The notes: generated by a model from the letters alone, not told the origin. A DNA stretch of 46,509 bases from a candidate division FCPU426 bacterium (GCA_003152075.1 PLZG01000022.1:30300-76808), one strand, 5' to 3'. Positions 32,226 through 41,637 are shown, counted from the stretch's first letter. Program-made: numbers and translations.

Positions 32226-32356
32226 TGTCATTGCGAGGAGTGGCCGCCGAATAGGCGGCCGATCACGACGAAGCAACCCCAGTTTAAATATGCTTTTGGC
32301 AAGACCACACATGAACTGAGGTTGCTTCGTCGCCAACTTCGCTCCTCGCAATGACA
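32226..32356. repeat. TCATTGCGAGGAG-class inverted repeat with nested hairpin
   Basis: Left arm TGTCATTGCGAGGAG (32226-32240) to GACGAAGCAACC (32267-32278) mirrors the right arm from GGTTGCTTCGTCG (32320-32332) to CTCCTCGCAATGACA (32342-32356). The left arm carries an extra perfect hairpin GGCCGCC-GAATA-GGCGGCC (32242-32260) that the right arm lacks. This class of ATTGCGAGGAGCGAAGC-type repeats is scattered through many bacterial genomes. It fills the gap between epimerase and nucleotidyltransferase. Confidence 0.85.
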
Positions 32357-32370
32357 ACTAAACAACTACC

Positions 32371-33288
32371 CTATAACTTCTTGTAGCATTCAACAGTTTC
32401 TTCAAGTCCAGCTTTGAGGTCGAACTTCGGTTCCCATTTTAAGAGTTTTTTTGCTTTGGAGTTGTCCAAAACACTCTTCTTTAAATCCCCCAACCGGGCA
32501 ACCCCATGTTTAGGCGCCTTGGAATAGCTGGTTGCCTTGGCCAAGGTCTCAAAAAGCTGGTTGGTGGTAACGCTGACGCCCGTTCCAATATTAAAGGCCT
32601 CGTTTTGGGGGTAATCCAAGGCCAGCATATTGGCCCTGGCCACGTCCTTCACATAGACATAGTCCCTAACGTTATAACCATCTCCGTGGATTTGGAAATC
32701 ACCCCCATGGAGCATGCAGTTGGTGAAAATAGCCACCACTCCCCCTTCACCGGAAGCATCCTGCCGGGGACCGAAGACATTGGCATAACGAAGGGTCACA
32801 TATTCCAACCCGAAGTTCTGGGCGAAGACATCCAGGTAATGTTCCACTGAGTATTTACTGGCTCCATAGACCGAGAAAGGCCGAGCGGGATAGGTTTCAG
32901 GGAAGGGACCCTGTTCCGCCTCGCCATACATGGCCCCGCCCGAGGAGGCGAAGATGAATTTTTTCACGTCCGCCCTGCGGCAAAGATCCAAGAGGAGAAC
33001 CGAACCCAGTACATTCACCTTCACGTCGAAGTAAGGATCCTCCATCGAAGCCTTAACCTTGATCTGCGCCGCGTGGTGGTTGACCACCTCAATACCCTCA
33101 CCCTTCATTACATCTTGGAGTTTATCGTCCAGGATGTTCATGTGATAGAACTTGGCTTTGAGGTTAAGGTTTTCTTTTTTGCCCGTGGAAAGGTCATCGA
33201 CAATCACCACATGGTGCCCCGCCTCAATATAGGCATCCACCACATGGCTACCTATGAACCCCGCTCCGCCGGTTACTAGAATTTTCAT
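32371..33288 (-). CDS. NAD-dependent nucleotide-sugar epimerase (GalE-like SDR)
   Basis: A 305-residue extended short-chain dehydrogenase: NAD-binding GGAGFIGSH (7-15), Asp31-type acceptor in VIVDDLSTG, FASSGGAMYGE with the catalytic Ser/Thr region, YGASKYSVE (YxxxK catalytic pair, about residues 142-146), and RYANVFGPRQDASGEGGVVAIF for substrate. It resembles UDP-glucose 4-epimerases of polysaccharide clusters. GGAG eight bases before the ATG supports the start. It should supply a modified sugar to the neighbouring glycosyltransferases. Confidence 0.92.
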   Translation of the reverse strand: MKILVTGGAGFIGSHVVDAYIEAGHHVVIVDDLSTGKKENLNLKAKFYHMNILDDKLQDVMKGEGIEVVNHHAAQIKVKASMEDPYFDVKVNVLGSVLLLDLCRRADVKKFIFASSGGAMYGEAEQGPFPETYPARPFSVYGASKYSVEHYLDVFAQNFGLEYVTLRYANVFGPRQDASGEGGVVAIFTNCMLHGGDFQIHGDGYNVRDYVYVKDVARANMLALDYPQNEAFNIGTGVSVTTNQLFETLAKATSYSKAPKHGVARLGDLKKSVLDNSKAKKLLKWEPKFDLKAGLEETVECYKKL

Positions 33289-33315
33289 AAAAATGGCTCC
33301 ATGTATTAAGCGGCT

Positions 33316-33819
33316 TCATAATTTCAATGTTTGAAGAATCTTCTCAACAACCTTTTCCGGCAAATCAGATCCAACCTCAACTTGGTATTCGTTCTCTTGC
33401 GCAGGCCTACCTATAAGAACCTTATTTTCATGAATTGAATTTTCATAATCACGATTGCCACTATCCCTGGATGGATTCAAGATTCGTCGTTTCAATTCGT
33501 TGGAATCATCTAAGAATAAGGTAAGAATCGCACAAGCAGCGTTTGGAAACAAACCTTTAAATCGCACCATTCGTTCCACTTTTGCGTCTACCACCAGGAT
33601 ATTCTTGTAACCAAACTTTAGATATCGTTCCAATTTGAATATAAGAATTTCTTCAGATAACCGCTCTTCTTCCGGTGATGCATCCCGCCAATCCTCCTGA
33701 AGATGTGCGCTCCGGATCCAATCCAACTCCAAACATGGCGATTTCAGTTTTCCCTTAAGAATCCGGCTGAGGGTGGTCTTACCAACTCCCGGCGCACCTA
33801 CAATAAAAATAATATCCAT
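33316..33819 (-). CDS. Small P-loop ATPase/kinase, unknown substrate
   Basis: A 167-residue protein beginning MDIIFIVGAPGVGKTT, a textbook Walker A loop (8-15). A lid-like basic segment (ELKRRILNPSRDSGNRDY) in the middle suggests a small-molecule kinase of the AAA/adenylate-kinase-like class. The substrate cannot be inferred. Base composition is AT-richer than the flanking genes. It fits tightly between the epimerase (27 bp) and the polyprenyl sugar transferase (12 bp), so it is probably co-transcribed. No Shine-Dalgarno is evident before the ATG. Confidence 0.75.
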   Translation of the reverse strand: MDIIFIVGAPGVGKTTLSRILKGKLKSPCLELDWIRSAHLQEDWRDASPEEERLSEEILIFKLERYLKFGYKNILVVDAKVERMVRFKGLFPNAACAILTLFLDDSNELKRRILNPSRDSGNRDYENSIHENKVLIGRPAQENEYQVEVGSDLPEKVVEKILQTLKL

Positions 33820-33831
33820 TAATGGCTGCCG

Positions 33832-35220
33832 TTAATATGCATGCTTATGTTCCAAAATATCTAGAACCGTCCTCAAGATGATCTTTATATCGAACAACAA
33901 ACTCCAGTTTTCAATGTAGTAAATGTCATACTTCACCCGCTCATGCAGGGACGTGTTGCCCCGGAATCCGTTCACCTGGGCCCAGCCGGTAATGCCCGAC
34001 TTCACCTGGTGACGCTCAAAATATCGAGGAATTTCCTTCTCAAACTTCTCCACCAATCCCGGCACTTCGGGGCGTGGCCCCACCAGACTCATGCGGCCCG
34101 TTACGACATTCAAAAGTTGGGGTATCTCATCCAAACTTGTCTTACGCAGGAATTTGCCAAAACCCGTAACCCGGGGGTCATCCTGAGCGGTGAAAGCCAC
34201 ACTCTCCGTTCCCACCTTCATGGTGCGGAACTTCCGCATGTGAAAAATACGGCCATCCCGCCCCACCCTTTTCTGGTGGAAAAGAATGGGGCCAGGCGAG
34301 GTCAGCTTAATCCCCAAGGCCAGCAGAAACCAAACAGGGCTCAAGAGAATGATCCCAACCAGGGCAAAAACAAAATCAAAACCTCTTTTAAGAACTCGGT
34401 TGTGCAGGGCGCTTAAGGGGGCCTCCTTCATTTCAAAGATCGGCATGTCGAGCAGTACATCGCTTTCCAGCGGGCTTGTGATAAGGCCAAAAAGATCCGA
34501 TACGATTTTGTACTTCACCCTTGTGTCCTGCAGTGAAACCAACATGGATATCAGCTGGCCATGGGCGGAAGAGGGCAAGGCGAAAATGACCTCATCGGCC
34601 TTGTATTGTTCGTTGAGTTTGGTGAATTGGGCGAGTGTCCCAACGATCTTGAATCCCTCCACTTCCCCCGAGGATTTCCCTTCCGAAACAATTCCCACGA
34701 TCCGGTAACCCAACCCCGGATCTTGCTTGATCCTTTGCAGTAAAACCTTAGCCGTCTCCCCTGTTCCCACCACAAAAATCCGTGTAACCCCCACGCCCCG
34801 GCGCCGAAGGATGATTTGAATTCTTCTTAACAAAACCCTCTCCAACCAAACGCTGACAACCACAAAAAGCGCCGAAAGGCCGATGACTAGGCGCGAGAAG
34901 GTAAAAAATTGAAAGAGGAACGTTGAAGCCGATATGAGAACGGAGGAAATAAAGACTGCCTGGATCACCTTTGAAAGTTCGTCCACCCCCGAAATACCAC
35001 GCCTTTTACGGTAAAGCCCTATGTACTTGAACACAAGGAGGTGGACCCCTACGAACATTAAGATAAAAGACCTGTAATGGGCGTAAGGGGTAATGGTTTC
35101 AACTTTTATCCACCCGGAATAAAACCGGGCCCAGTTCGCCAATAGGAAGGAACCGGCCACCAAAAGGCCATCACCGAAAAAACTGGCGACCGAAAAAATG
35201 GATGGGATTCTTATCTTCAT
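33832..35220 (-). CDS. Polyprenyl-phosphate sugar-1-phosphate transferase (WcaJ/WbaP-like)
   Basis: Initiating enzyme of lipid-linked polysaccharide synthesis: moves a sugar-1-phosphate from a nucleotide sugar to undecaprenyl phosphate. In 462 residues it has about four N-terminal membrane helices (10-120), a Rossmann-like CoA-binding-type domain (150-255, with [15 protein letters not shown]), and the C-terminal bacterial sugar-transferase domain (265-455) with a membrane-dipping helix, [39 protein letters not shown] and GPRPEVPG. This is the WcaJ type; glucose or galactose is the usual sugar. It identifies the region as a polysaccharide-synthesis locus. Confidence 0.94.
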   Translation of the reverse strand: MKIRIPSIFSVASFFGDGLLVAGSFLLANWARFYSGWIKVETITPYAHYRSFILMFVGVHLLVFKYIGLYRKRRGISGVDELSKVIQAVFISSVLISASTFLFQFFTFSRLVIGLSALFVVVSVWLERVLLRRIQIILRRRGVGVTRIFVVGTGETAKVLLQRIKQDPGLGYRIVGIVSEGKSSGEVEGFKIVGTLAQFTKLNEQYKADEVIFALPSSAHGQLISMLVSLQDTRVKYKIVSDLFGLITSPLESDVLLDMPIFEMKEAPLSALHNRVLKRGFDFVFALVGIILLSPVWFLLALGIKLTSPGPILFHQKRVGRDGRIFHMRKFRTMKVGTESVAFTAQDDPRVTGFGKFLRKTSLDEIPQLLNVVTGRMSLVGPRPEVPGLVEKFEKEIPRYFERHQVKSGITGWAQVNGFRGNTSLHERVKYDIYYIENWSLLFDIKIILRTVLDILEHKHAY

Positions 35221-35292
35221 TGGGTTCCGTTCTTCTGATTAAGGAGTCGTTATAGTTTAACCATTGGGCACTGGTGGGGCAAAGGGGAATGG

Positions 35293-35913
35293 CTAGACTT
35301 TTAGGTTCTCTTCTTGGATAGCAGCCCCGTAAATCCGGCGGAAATACACCTGCATCTTGAACAAAAACTTGGCATCCAAGGTTGGGGGAATCACTTCGGC
35401 CTCGCGACCGTAGAGCTTCTGAATAAGACCCCTCGCCTCATCCGAAACGGTCAAGAAATGAGTCACCCCCCGGCTGGATTTGAGGTCGCACCCTTGGAGG
35501 TAACCTCGAAAAAGCCAGCCCTTCTGTCGCGGGATGGCGGTTTCATCCCCTTCGTCCCAAAGACCATCCATAGGGCTTTGAAAATAACAAACATGTGTGG
35601 CGCTGACGAATGGGCTTACCCATTTGGCGCAGGCCGAGTGAAGCGAAATCACCAAATCATAAGGGGTAAGGTTTAGGCTCCTCATCGCCCCCCAATAAAG
35701 GGGACGGTACCAAGAAGGATGGCTTTGCCCAAAGGGCAGCCTTTGAATGAAGGTCGTGGTAATGCGGCGGTCCCGAAAAAGGGGGTCCATTTTTTCGGAC
35801 TGGTAAACCAGGGTGAAAAGGTCCGCTTTCGGGAAAAGTTCCAAAAACGAGAGAAGGACTTTTTCTTTTTCCCCCATATTGGTCATCCAGTCGTGGATTA
35901 AAGCGATTCTCAC
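35293..35913 (-). pseudogene. Truncated GT4 glycosyltransferase (N-terminal half only)
   Basis: Reads RIALIHDWMTNMGEKEKVLLSF and FTLVYQSEKMDP, then ITTTFIQRLPF and YDLVISLHSACAKWVSP, HVCYFQSPMDGLWD, HFLTVSDEARGLIQKLYGREAEVIPPTLD, the acceptor half of WbaZ-type GT4 enzymes. The protein ends about 20 residues later, whereas relatives run about 370-400 residues and carry the nucleotide-sugar site (EGFG..ExxA) in the missing half. Only 72 bp separate it from the next gene, with no remnant of the C-terminal domain, so a deletion rather than a frameshift is likely. A GTG at 35913 with GGAGG upstream is the best start (about 206 residues). It may be inactive or need a partner. Confidence 0.7.
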
Positions 35914-36050
35914 TTTTTGAGCCTCCAACTGGATAACATTTTTTTGAAAAGAGCGAAAAGTCTAACTTGAAAAAAGGATATTTCCAAGGTTTTCCTCCGT
36001 CGAGAAGGTAAAATGAGGCCCGTAACCCATCAACCCCATTGGAAAGAATC

Positions 36051-37253
36051 GTGCGAGGAAATTCCCTCTTCAAAAAAATTGACCGCTGGCTAGGTATCCC
36101 GTTGGTGATGTTTTTCGGCGCCCTCGTCCACGCTTGGCGGTGCTTCTTCCGTTCGCCACCTAAAATCCTGAAGGCCGGGGATAGGGTTTTAGTGGTCAAA
36201 TTGTCCGCGTTAGGGGACACACTCCTGCTTTTGCCGGTTTTCAAGTCCATCAAACAAAAAGTAGGCCCTCAGGGTCGTTTATTTATGATCGCCACATCGG
36301 TGAATCAGGCGGCCTTGGAAAAATTTCCTTTTGTGGACGAGGTACTGATAGTCGATTTTTTCCGGATCTTCAAAAACCCCTTCGCGCTTCTAAAATTCTT
36401 GGCCCAATTGAGGGCATTTAAGCCCAAATTGGCCCTGGATTTCGACCAATGGCTGAGAATCTCGCCGATACTTTGTTTTATTTCCGGCGCCCCCCGACTC
36501 TTGGGGTTCCGCACCGCCCACCAATACCGGCACGCCCTTTTCCATCAAAGTGTCCCTAACCAAAAGGGCGAGCATGAATCCGAGCAATTCGCCAAGATAG
36601 CCCAGTTGGCGGGCGTTCAGCGTGAATCCATCGAAGCTTATAACGGCTTTCTGGAGCGGGAAGGTTTGTTCAAGGGACCTGCCACGGATAAAACCGCGGT
36701 GGTTAAAAAAACGAGGATTCATTTTCATCCCGGTTGCGGTTCCTATGGTCGGCTGAGAGCCTGGCCCGAGGAATATTACGCCAAACTGGCCCAAAGCCTG
36801 GCCGTAACCCAGGATGTCCTTATTCAAATAACAGGCATGGGAAGTTACGAGGAAAACCTTGTCAGGGATATCATCCGGCAGTCCGGCATTGACATTCAGG
36901 ACCATTCGGGCCGTTTGGAGATCACCGAGTTGGCGGATTTATTGAGGAAGGCGGACTTGGTGGTTTGCGGCAATACTGGCGTGATGCATTTGGCAACGGG
37001 CCTGGGCAAGGCCCTGGTGGTAACGAACGGACCTGCGGACCCCGTGAAATGGGGGCCCAGCTTGCCGGAATCAAATAGCGTAAAAAAAACTGGAATGGGT
37101 GAAGTAAAGGTACTATCCGCCAATTTGCTTTGCAGTCCCTGTACGACTTTGGGATTCGAGTACGGATGCCCTTTCAGGTGTTGCATGGAATCTATCGAAG
37201 TGAAAACGGTCTTGAAAGAATGCCTTGATCTCTTGAAAACGGCTAGGGGATAA
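36051..37253 (+). CDS. GT9 glycosyltransferase (heptosyltransferase-like)
   Basis: A roughly 400-residue GT-B enzyme of family 9, the family of LPS heptosyltransferases. After a short hydrophobic N-terminal segment come VLVVKLSALGDTLLLLPVFKSIK (near 45-67), the C-terminal half with HPGCGSYGRLRAWP, DHSGRLEITELADLLRKADLVVCGNTGVMHLA, and NGPADPVKWGP. A Cys-rich end (SPCTTLGFEYGCPFRCC) matches the C.PC...C pattern of the family. The GTG at 36051 has GGAAAG five bases upstream; the frame opens four codons earlier at a TTG. It is on the plus strand, against its neighbours, and its end is 8 bp from the convergent zinc-ribbon gene. Confidence 0.88.
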   Translation: MRGNSLFKKIDRWLGIPLVMFFGALVHAWRCFFRSPPKILKAGDRVLVVKLSALGDTLLLLPVFKSIKQKVGPQGRLFMIATSVNQAALEKFPFVDEVLIVDFFRIFKNPFALLKFLAQLRAFKPKLALDFDQWLRISPILCFISGAPRLLGFRTAHQYRHALFHQSVPNQKGEHESEQFAKIAQLAGVQRESIEAYNGFLEREGLFKGPATDKTAVVKKTRIHFHPGCGSYGRLRAWPEEYYAKLAQSLAVTQDVLIQITGMGSYEENLVRDIIRQSGIDIQDHSGRLEITELADLLRKADLVVCGNTGVMHLATGLGKALVVTNGPADPVKWGPSLPESNSVKKTGMGEVKVLSANLLCSPCTTLGFEYGCPFRCCMESIEVKTVLKECLDLLKTARG

Positions 37254-37261
37254 ACCGGACT

Positions 37262-37618
37262 TTAGGAAATGAAGAGATAAATGAGAAACCAGGCCGTACC
37301 AATGGCCAGCGCGCCTAGGAAAGAGACAAAGAGGGCCTTTTGCCAATCCCAGCTGAAGCCGCCCCTTCTCTGCCCTACCGGTGAAGTGGCCATTCCATCG
37401 TTTTCCGCCATATGGCCGCAAGCCTCAGCCGCGAAAGACTTGGTGGCCCAAACGCCCGCCCAGCATTGACGGCAGACCATCCTTTGGCAGTGGGGACAAG
37501 CCGCGAAATCCTTCGGATAAAGGGTTAGTTGGGTTCCGCAAATTTGGCATCGTTGCGGATCGTCAATGAGTGTGTTTTTCTTATCGTTCTTCAACAAGTC
37601 AGCCTCCAACTTTTTCAC
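37262..37618 (-). CDS. Small zinc-ribbon membrane protein
   Basis: A 118-residue protein with four Cys pairs or Cys/His pairs (C24-C27, C41-C44, C49-C52, C67-H69) in a zinc-ribbon/RING-like arrangement, then one C-terminal membrane helix (about 95-116) preceded by basic residues, so the zinc domain should face the cytoplasm. No family can be named. The first start is GTG at 37618; a TTG seven codons later (37597) has a better Shine-Dalgarno (GGAGG, five bases). It stands between glycosyltransferases, but a link to polysaccharide work is only positional. Confidence 0.7.
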   Translation of the reverse strand: MKKLEADLLKNDKKNTLIDDPQRCQICGTQLTLYPKDFAACPHCQRMVCRQCWAGVWATKSFAAEACGHMAENDGMATSPVGQRRGGFSWDWQKALFVSFLGALAIGTAWFLIYLFIS

Positions 37619-37672
37619 GGCTTTAAGAGCCCAAAGTCTACTCTGAAACCAAGGGAATTTTAAGTTTAAACT

Positions 37673-38977
37673 TCAGCTTTCTTTCGAGAATTCCATGACT
37701 TCCAAACCCACCACCAGGCAATAGGCCAGTGAAAGGAAATTCAGGCCGCGGGAAAGTAGTCCCTTGTCACGGGAAACCCGGCCGCTTAAAAACTTCAGAA
37801 CCGCGATATCACAGGCCTTTCGTTTTTCCTGTAGCACATGGCGTTTGCGGTAAATAGCCAGGGGGTGGCTCAGGATCCAAGTCACCGCGAAAAAGTTCCC
37901 CAGGAAAAAATTAAAACCCAGCCCCAGGCTTTGCGCCAGCCGCCCCAGGGCTTCCCCGACGATCCAGGGAAGAATTTTTAACAGGTTACCCGTTTCATAA
38001 AAGAGGAATAGGTTCAACCACCGGTTGCGGGTCTGGTAATAAACCGTTTTCCAGCCCTGGAACTTGGACATGGTGCCGCCCGGCTCGTGAAACACCTTGG
38101 CGTCCGGGGACTTGCGAACCTGGCGGTTTTGAAGCCTGAACCTCCAACCCAGGTACACATCCTCCTGGTAAATGAAATAATCGGGGTCAAAGGGCCCCTC
38201 GGGCGCGAGAAAGCGAGCGTACATGAGGGAACAGCCCTCGGGATAAAATACCGCCTGGGGGTCCTCAAAATAACCTTCCACGGGATTCCCCAGGAGGTTA
38301 AGGGTCCATTGGTCTTCTTTCCTGTTTTCCTCCACCCCCTTGTTGGATTTAACCGCCGAGGCCAACACCCCCACCTTGGGCCAATGTTCCTGAAAGTCCG
38401 AGACCATCCTAGCCAACCAATCAGGTGTCACTACCGCGTCATTGTTCAAAAGCACCACCAGGTCCCCGGTCGCGTACTTTGCGCCCAGATTGCTTCCCAT
38501 GGCGAATCCGAAATTTTCCTGGCATTCCATAATCTTCACCTGAGGATAATTAGCCTTCACGAAGGAAACGCTGGTGTCCTCCGAGCCGTTGTCCACCAGG
38601 ATGATTTCATGCGGAAGATAAGTCTGGGTTTTCAGGGCAAAGAGGCAGTGCCAAAGGAAATCCACCCCGTCATGGTTGACCACGACCACCGAAACCCTGG
38701 GTCTCCCCAGGGAGCCCTCGAATTCCTGTTCCATGCGCCGCAAAAGCGAGAGAGTCGGGGGGTAGCCTTCTGGAAGCGGAAGATAATCTTTCTTTGTGGG
38801 CAATGAACTGGGCTCAAAGATCTTCCGAACCGGCTTAAAAGAAATTATTTTTTTCGGAGAGTGCTTCTCGGGGACGGATAACCTTTTTATCGGCTTTGGG
38901 CGCCGAATGGGTTTTTGGAATTTTCTCTTTGGACGGATTTTTAACCGGGGTATTTTTCTAATTCTTTTTTTAGCCAT
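37673..38977 (-). CDS. GT2 glycosyltransferase (rhamnosyltransferase-like) with basic N-terminal extension
   Basis: A 434-residue GT-A enzyme: VSVVVVNHDGVDFLWHCLFAL (about 97-117), ILVDNGSEDTSV, NFGFAMGSNLGAKYATGDLVVLLNNDAVV with the NDD-type metal site, PEGCSLMYAR, and YFIYQEDVYLGWR. This is the WsaE/WbbL-like polysaccharide group. The catalytic domain only starts near residue 95; before it lie about 60 residues dominated by Lys, Arg and Pro (KKRIRKIPRLKIRPKRKF and onward), an unusual tail that may bind membrane or be a mis-placed start. Hydrophobic helices occur near the C-terminus. The ATG overlaps the preceding gene by 8 bases. Confidence 0.88.
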   Translation of the reverse strand: MAKKRIRKIPRLKIRPKRKFQKPIRRPKPIKRLSVPEKHSPKKIISFKPVRKIFEPSSLPTKKDYLPLPEGYPPTLSLLRRMEQEFEGSLGRPRVSVVVVNHDGVDFLWHCLFALKTQTYLPHEIILVDNGSEDTSVSFVKANYPQVKIMECQENFGFAMGSNLGAKYATGDLVVLLNNDAVVTPDWLARMVSDFQEHWPKVGVLASAVKSNKGVEENRKEDQWTLNLLGNPVEGYFEDPQAVFYPEGCSLMYARFLAPEGPFDPDYFIYQEDVYLGWRFRLQNRQVRKSPDAKVFHEPGGTMSKFQGWKTVYYQTRNRWLNLFLFYETGNLLKILPWIVGEALGRLAQSLGLGFNFFLGNFFAVTWILSHPLAIYRKRHVLQEKRKACDIAVLKFLSGRVSRDKGLLSRGLNFLSLAYCLVVGLEVMEFSKES

Positions 38978-40115
38978 GAGCCTGTACGGTCATCTTCAAG
39001 GCAGTCAAGGTCTGCTTAGCGGTGTTTTCCATTTGGAACAGGCTGATTCGAGTTCGCCCCTTATCCTTCAAAACTCCTTTGAAGGATGGCTCGTTCACGA
39101 TCCTTTCCATGGCATTGGCCCAATCCCCCACGTTGGAGGGGTCAATCATCCAGGCTCCATCCCCCGCGACTTCCGGGATAGCGGCGCTATTGGAACAAAT
39201 AACGGGCAAGCCGCAACCCATGGCTTCCAAAATGGGCATCCCGAAACCTTCCTTGATCAAGGGATAAACCAACGCCTCCGCCCCGGTGTACAAACCCGGA
39301 AGGACCTCCCCGGGTACGTAATCCAGCCAACGAACCTTGTTGGCCAATTGGGGCGATAGAATAAAGTGCATAAAATCATCCCCGATCCAACCCTTGGGAC
39401 CCGCCAAAATCAACTCATGGTCTGATTGAACCTTTTGCTTGAATAAAAGGAAGGCGTGGACGAGGCGCAGGAGATTTTTTCTGGGTTCCATGGTACCCAC
39501 GAACAAAAAATAAGGCCTCGTTAAACGGTACTTGTCCCTTACGGCGAGGACTTTATCCAGTGAGGCGGGATGGCGAAATCCATCGGGAAGGCCATGGGGT
39601 ATGACCCTCACCTTGTTTTCCGGAAGATGCTTGTAATGTTTTAACATTTCCTTCCGGTTGTAATCCGAACAGGTCAGGATTAAATCAGCTTTATCCTCTT
39701 CTTTTTCCAAAGTGTGGCCAAGGGTCTTAATCGCTTCTTGGGAAGCCATCTCGGGATTCGTCAGGAAGGTTAAATCGTGGACGAATAGGACTTTTTTACC
39801 TTGTTTTTGGGGCGTTGGCAGGTAATTGGGGTAAAAATAAACGTCCGCAGGGCGGCCGATAAGGCTATCCATGGCGGGGGTTCCCAGGGTATTCCAGGTG
39901 AGCTTCAGGGCCGCCCAAGGATAATGGGTTGCGCTGACGGACACGAAACGGTTTTCATAAACCCGGTCCTTTTCCTCGGGGGTTGGATTGTTCATCCAGA
40001 CATATATTTTATCCTCTTCCAGGATGTGCGACATGGCTTCCAAAAGGTGGGTCAGGTACCAACCCACACCCTTGCGCGCGCCTTGGAGACAGGTGCCATC
40101 AATTCCAATGATCAA
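38970..40115 (-). CDS. GT4 glycosyltransferase
   Basis: A 381-residue GT-B enzyme resembling mannosyltransferases of polysaccharide loci: IIGIDGTCLQGARKGVGWYL at the N-terminus, LFVHDLTFLTNP, FLFVGTMEPRKNLLRLVHAF, then the GT4 signature EGFGMPILEAMGCGLPVICSN and IPEVAGDGAWMIDP. Nearly the same layout appears in the gene at 42394. The TTG at 40115 is supported by GGAG seven bases upstream. Its stop lies inside the start of the next gene (8-base overlap). It is divergent from the Wzy-like gene, with the two starts 120 bp apart. Confidence 0.92.
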   Translation of the reverse strand: MIIGIDGTCLQGARKGVGWYLTHLLEAMSHILEEDKIYVWMNNPTPEEKDRVYENRFVSVSATHYPWAALKLTWNTLGTPAMDSLIGRPADVYFYPNYLPTPQKQGKKVLFVHDLTFLTNPEMASQEAIKTLGHTLEKEEDKADLILTCSDYNRKEMLKHYKHLPENKVRVIPHGLPDGFRHPASLDKVLAVRDKYRLTRPYFLFVGTMEPRKNLLRLVHAFLLFKQKVQSDHELILAGPKGWIGDDFMHFILSPQLANKVRWLDYVPGEVLPGLYTGAEALVYPLIKEGFGMPILEAMGCGLPVICSNSAAIPEVAGDGAWMIDPSNVGDWANAMERIVNEPSFKGVLKDKGRTRISLFQMENTAKQTLTALKMTVQAHG

Positions 40116-40235
40116 TTGTGTTCTCCGGGAAAATTAAATCGATGGTTCAAGGGTTTCTAGTATACTTTAGCCCTTGTGGTTTTAAAGTTATAAGTAAACT
40201 CACAAATCTTTGTTTATTTCAACCCAAGGACGCGT

Positions 40236-41618
40236 TTGTTTCCCATGAAAGCGGATACCTACCCCAGTGGCTCGAGCCTTTTTCATTTTTTTTTAAAATC
40301 CAAAGCCATTTCAACCTTTCTTTTTGCCGTGCTTTTCTTCCTCTGTTTTTCGGATCAGGTTTTTTCGACCCGAATACTCGGGTTCAATTTTCGCTGGGGT
40401 CAAATTCTTCTTTTATTACTGGCTTGGCCCTCTCTAACACGATTGATAGCCGACGTTCGGAAAGGCTCACTTGAGGGAAATAACCGGTTAAGGCTTTTAT
40501 TTTATTGGGCCCCCTTTTTCCTTATCTATGGGCTTGCCGCCCTGAACTCAACCTCCCCTTTTTTAACGGGGATAAAAGGATGCTGGGGAATATTCAACAT
40601 AGGTTGCGCTTTATTAGTGGTATTGAACCCGCAGTGGGACCTTTGGACGAAAAACGCTTTTCTTCGGGGTTTCCAATGGGGCATTGGGTTAGTCGCCGGG
40701 ATAATCTGGGTTCAATTGTTGGCGTCCTGTTGGTTTGGAATATCCCAAGCTGGCAATATCCACGATCAGATTAGTCAACGCGTAACCATTTCCTTCCCCC
40801 ACTTCGTTCTTCTTTTGGGATTCGGTCAACCCATTGGAACATTTGATAATATTAACCTATTTCGTCCATGTGCCTTTTACTATGAACCTTCCTATGCGGG
40901 TTGCGCGTTGTCTTTCGCCCTCCCCCTCTTGTTGATTTTGGATGAACAAGAGGGATCTGCCCGGAAGGGTTGGTTACCCGGTTTCATTTTGGCGACAGTT
41001 TTTCTGGTTAGTTCCCGGTCCGGCATTTTGTCGGCCTTTTTGAGCCTATCCCTGGCCTCTTTTTATTTTCTCCTTCAAAACCAAAAAACATTCCTCAAAA
41101 CCATCGGTAAATGCCTTGGAGTCGGGTTTCTTTTGGTCCTTATGTTTTGCGCCACCCCCCATGCCAGGAAATTCGTCCATTACATCTTTTTTCCCTTGGG
41201 CATTGAGTCCGTTTCCAGATTTAATAATATTGGAACCAGCGAGGGCGGGCGGTTCGCGAATATTATCCAAAGCCTTAAAATTTGCAAGCTACATCCTTTT
41301 CTGGGCAACGGGATTTACGCCGGTTCGGGAGTAGGCGGCAACGGCCTGGGGCAACTGGCCATGAATACTTGGCTCGAAATCGGGCTTGAGTCTGGGGCTT
41401 TTGGAGTATTAACTTTCCTGGGAGCACTCTTGGCTTCGATGCGTTGGGCCCTGAAAGGTGGTTTTTTTCCGGGAGAAAAGTTCTGGGCCTTCGCCGCTTG
41501 GACATCTCACCTTGCCTTGAATCTGAATTTAACTCAGACATTCCCCCGGCTGGACTACTGGTTGATATTTTATTTTTCAATCTATCTCTTAATCCGCTCC
41601 GGCCTGAAAAAGTTTTAG
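40236..41618 (+). CDS. O-antigen ligase/polymerase-like membrane protein (Wzy/WaaL family)
   Basis: A 460-residue polytopic protein with about ten membrane helices and the characteristic large periplasmic loop between late helices (about 320-385, including SEGGRFANIIQSLKICKLHPFLGNGIYA and MNTWLEIGLESGAFG), which is the O-antigen ligase (Wzy_C) pattern. In this cluster a polymerase of lipid-linked repeat units (Wzy) is more likely than a lipid A ligase, but sequence alone does not decide. The TTG at 40236 is preferred: AAGGA ends five bases before it, whereas the ATG at 40245 is 14 bases away. It runs opposite to all neighbours and converges with the methyltransferase gene. Confidence 0.85.
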   Translation: MFPMKADTYPSGSSLFHFFLKSKAISTFLFAVLFFLCFSDQVFSTRILGFNFRWGQILLLLLAWPSLTRLIADVRKGSLEGNNRLRLLFYWAPFFLIYGLAALNSTSPFLTGIKGCWGIFNIGCALLVVLNPQWDLWTKNAFLRGFQWGIGLVAGIIWVQLLASCWFGISQAGNIHDQISQRVTISFPHFVLLLGFGQPIGTFDNINLFRPCAFYYEPSYAGCALSFALPLLLILDEQEGSARKGWLPGFILATVFLVSSRSGILSAFLSLSLASFYFLLQNQKTFLKTIGKCLGVGFLLVLMFCATPHARKFVHYIFFPLGIESVSRFNNIGTSEGGRFANIIQSLKICKLHPFLGNGIYAGSGVGGNGLGQLAMNTWLEIGLESGAFGVLTFLGALLASMRWALKGGFFPGEKFWAFAAWTSHLALNLNLTQTFPRLDYWLIFYFSIYLLIRSGLKKF

Positions 41619-41635
41619 GGCCCGATCGCCCTTTT
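41617..41635 (+). terminator. Short terminator-like hairpin after the Wzy-like gene
   Basis: AGGGC (41617-41621) and GCCCT (41628-41632) form a 5-bp stem around a 6-nt loop, with TTT after it, placed at the stop codon of the Wzy-like gene and before the convergent methyltransferase stop. Short stem and T-run make this a weak terminator. Confidence 0.4.
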
Positions 41636-41637
41636 CA

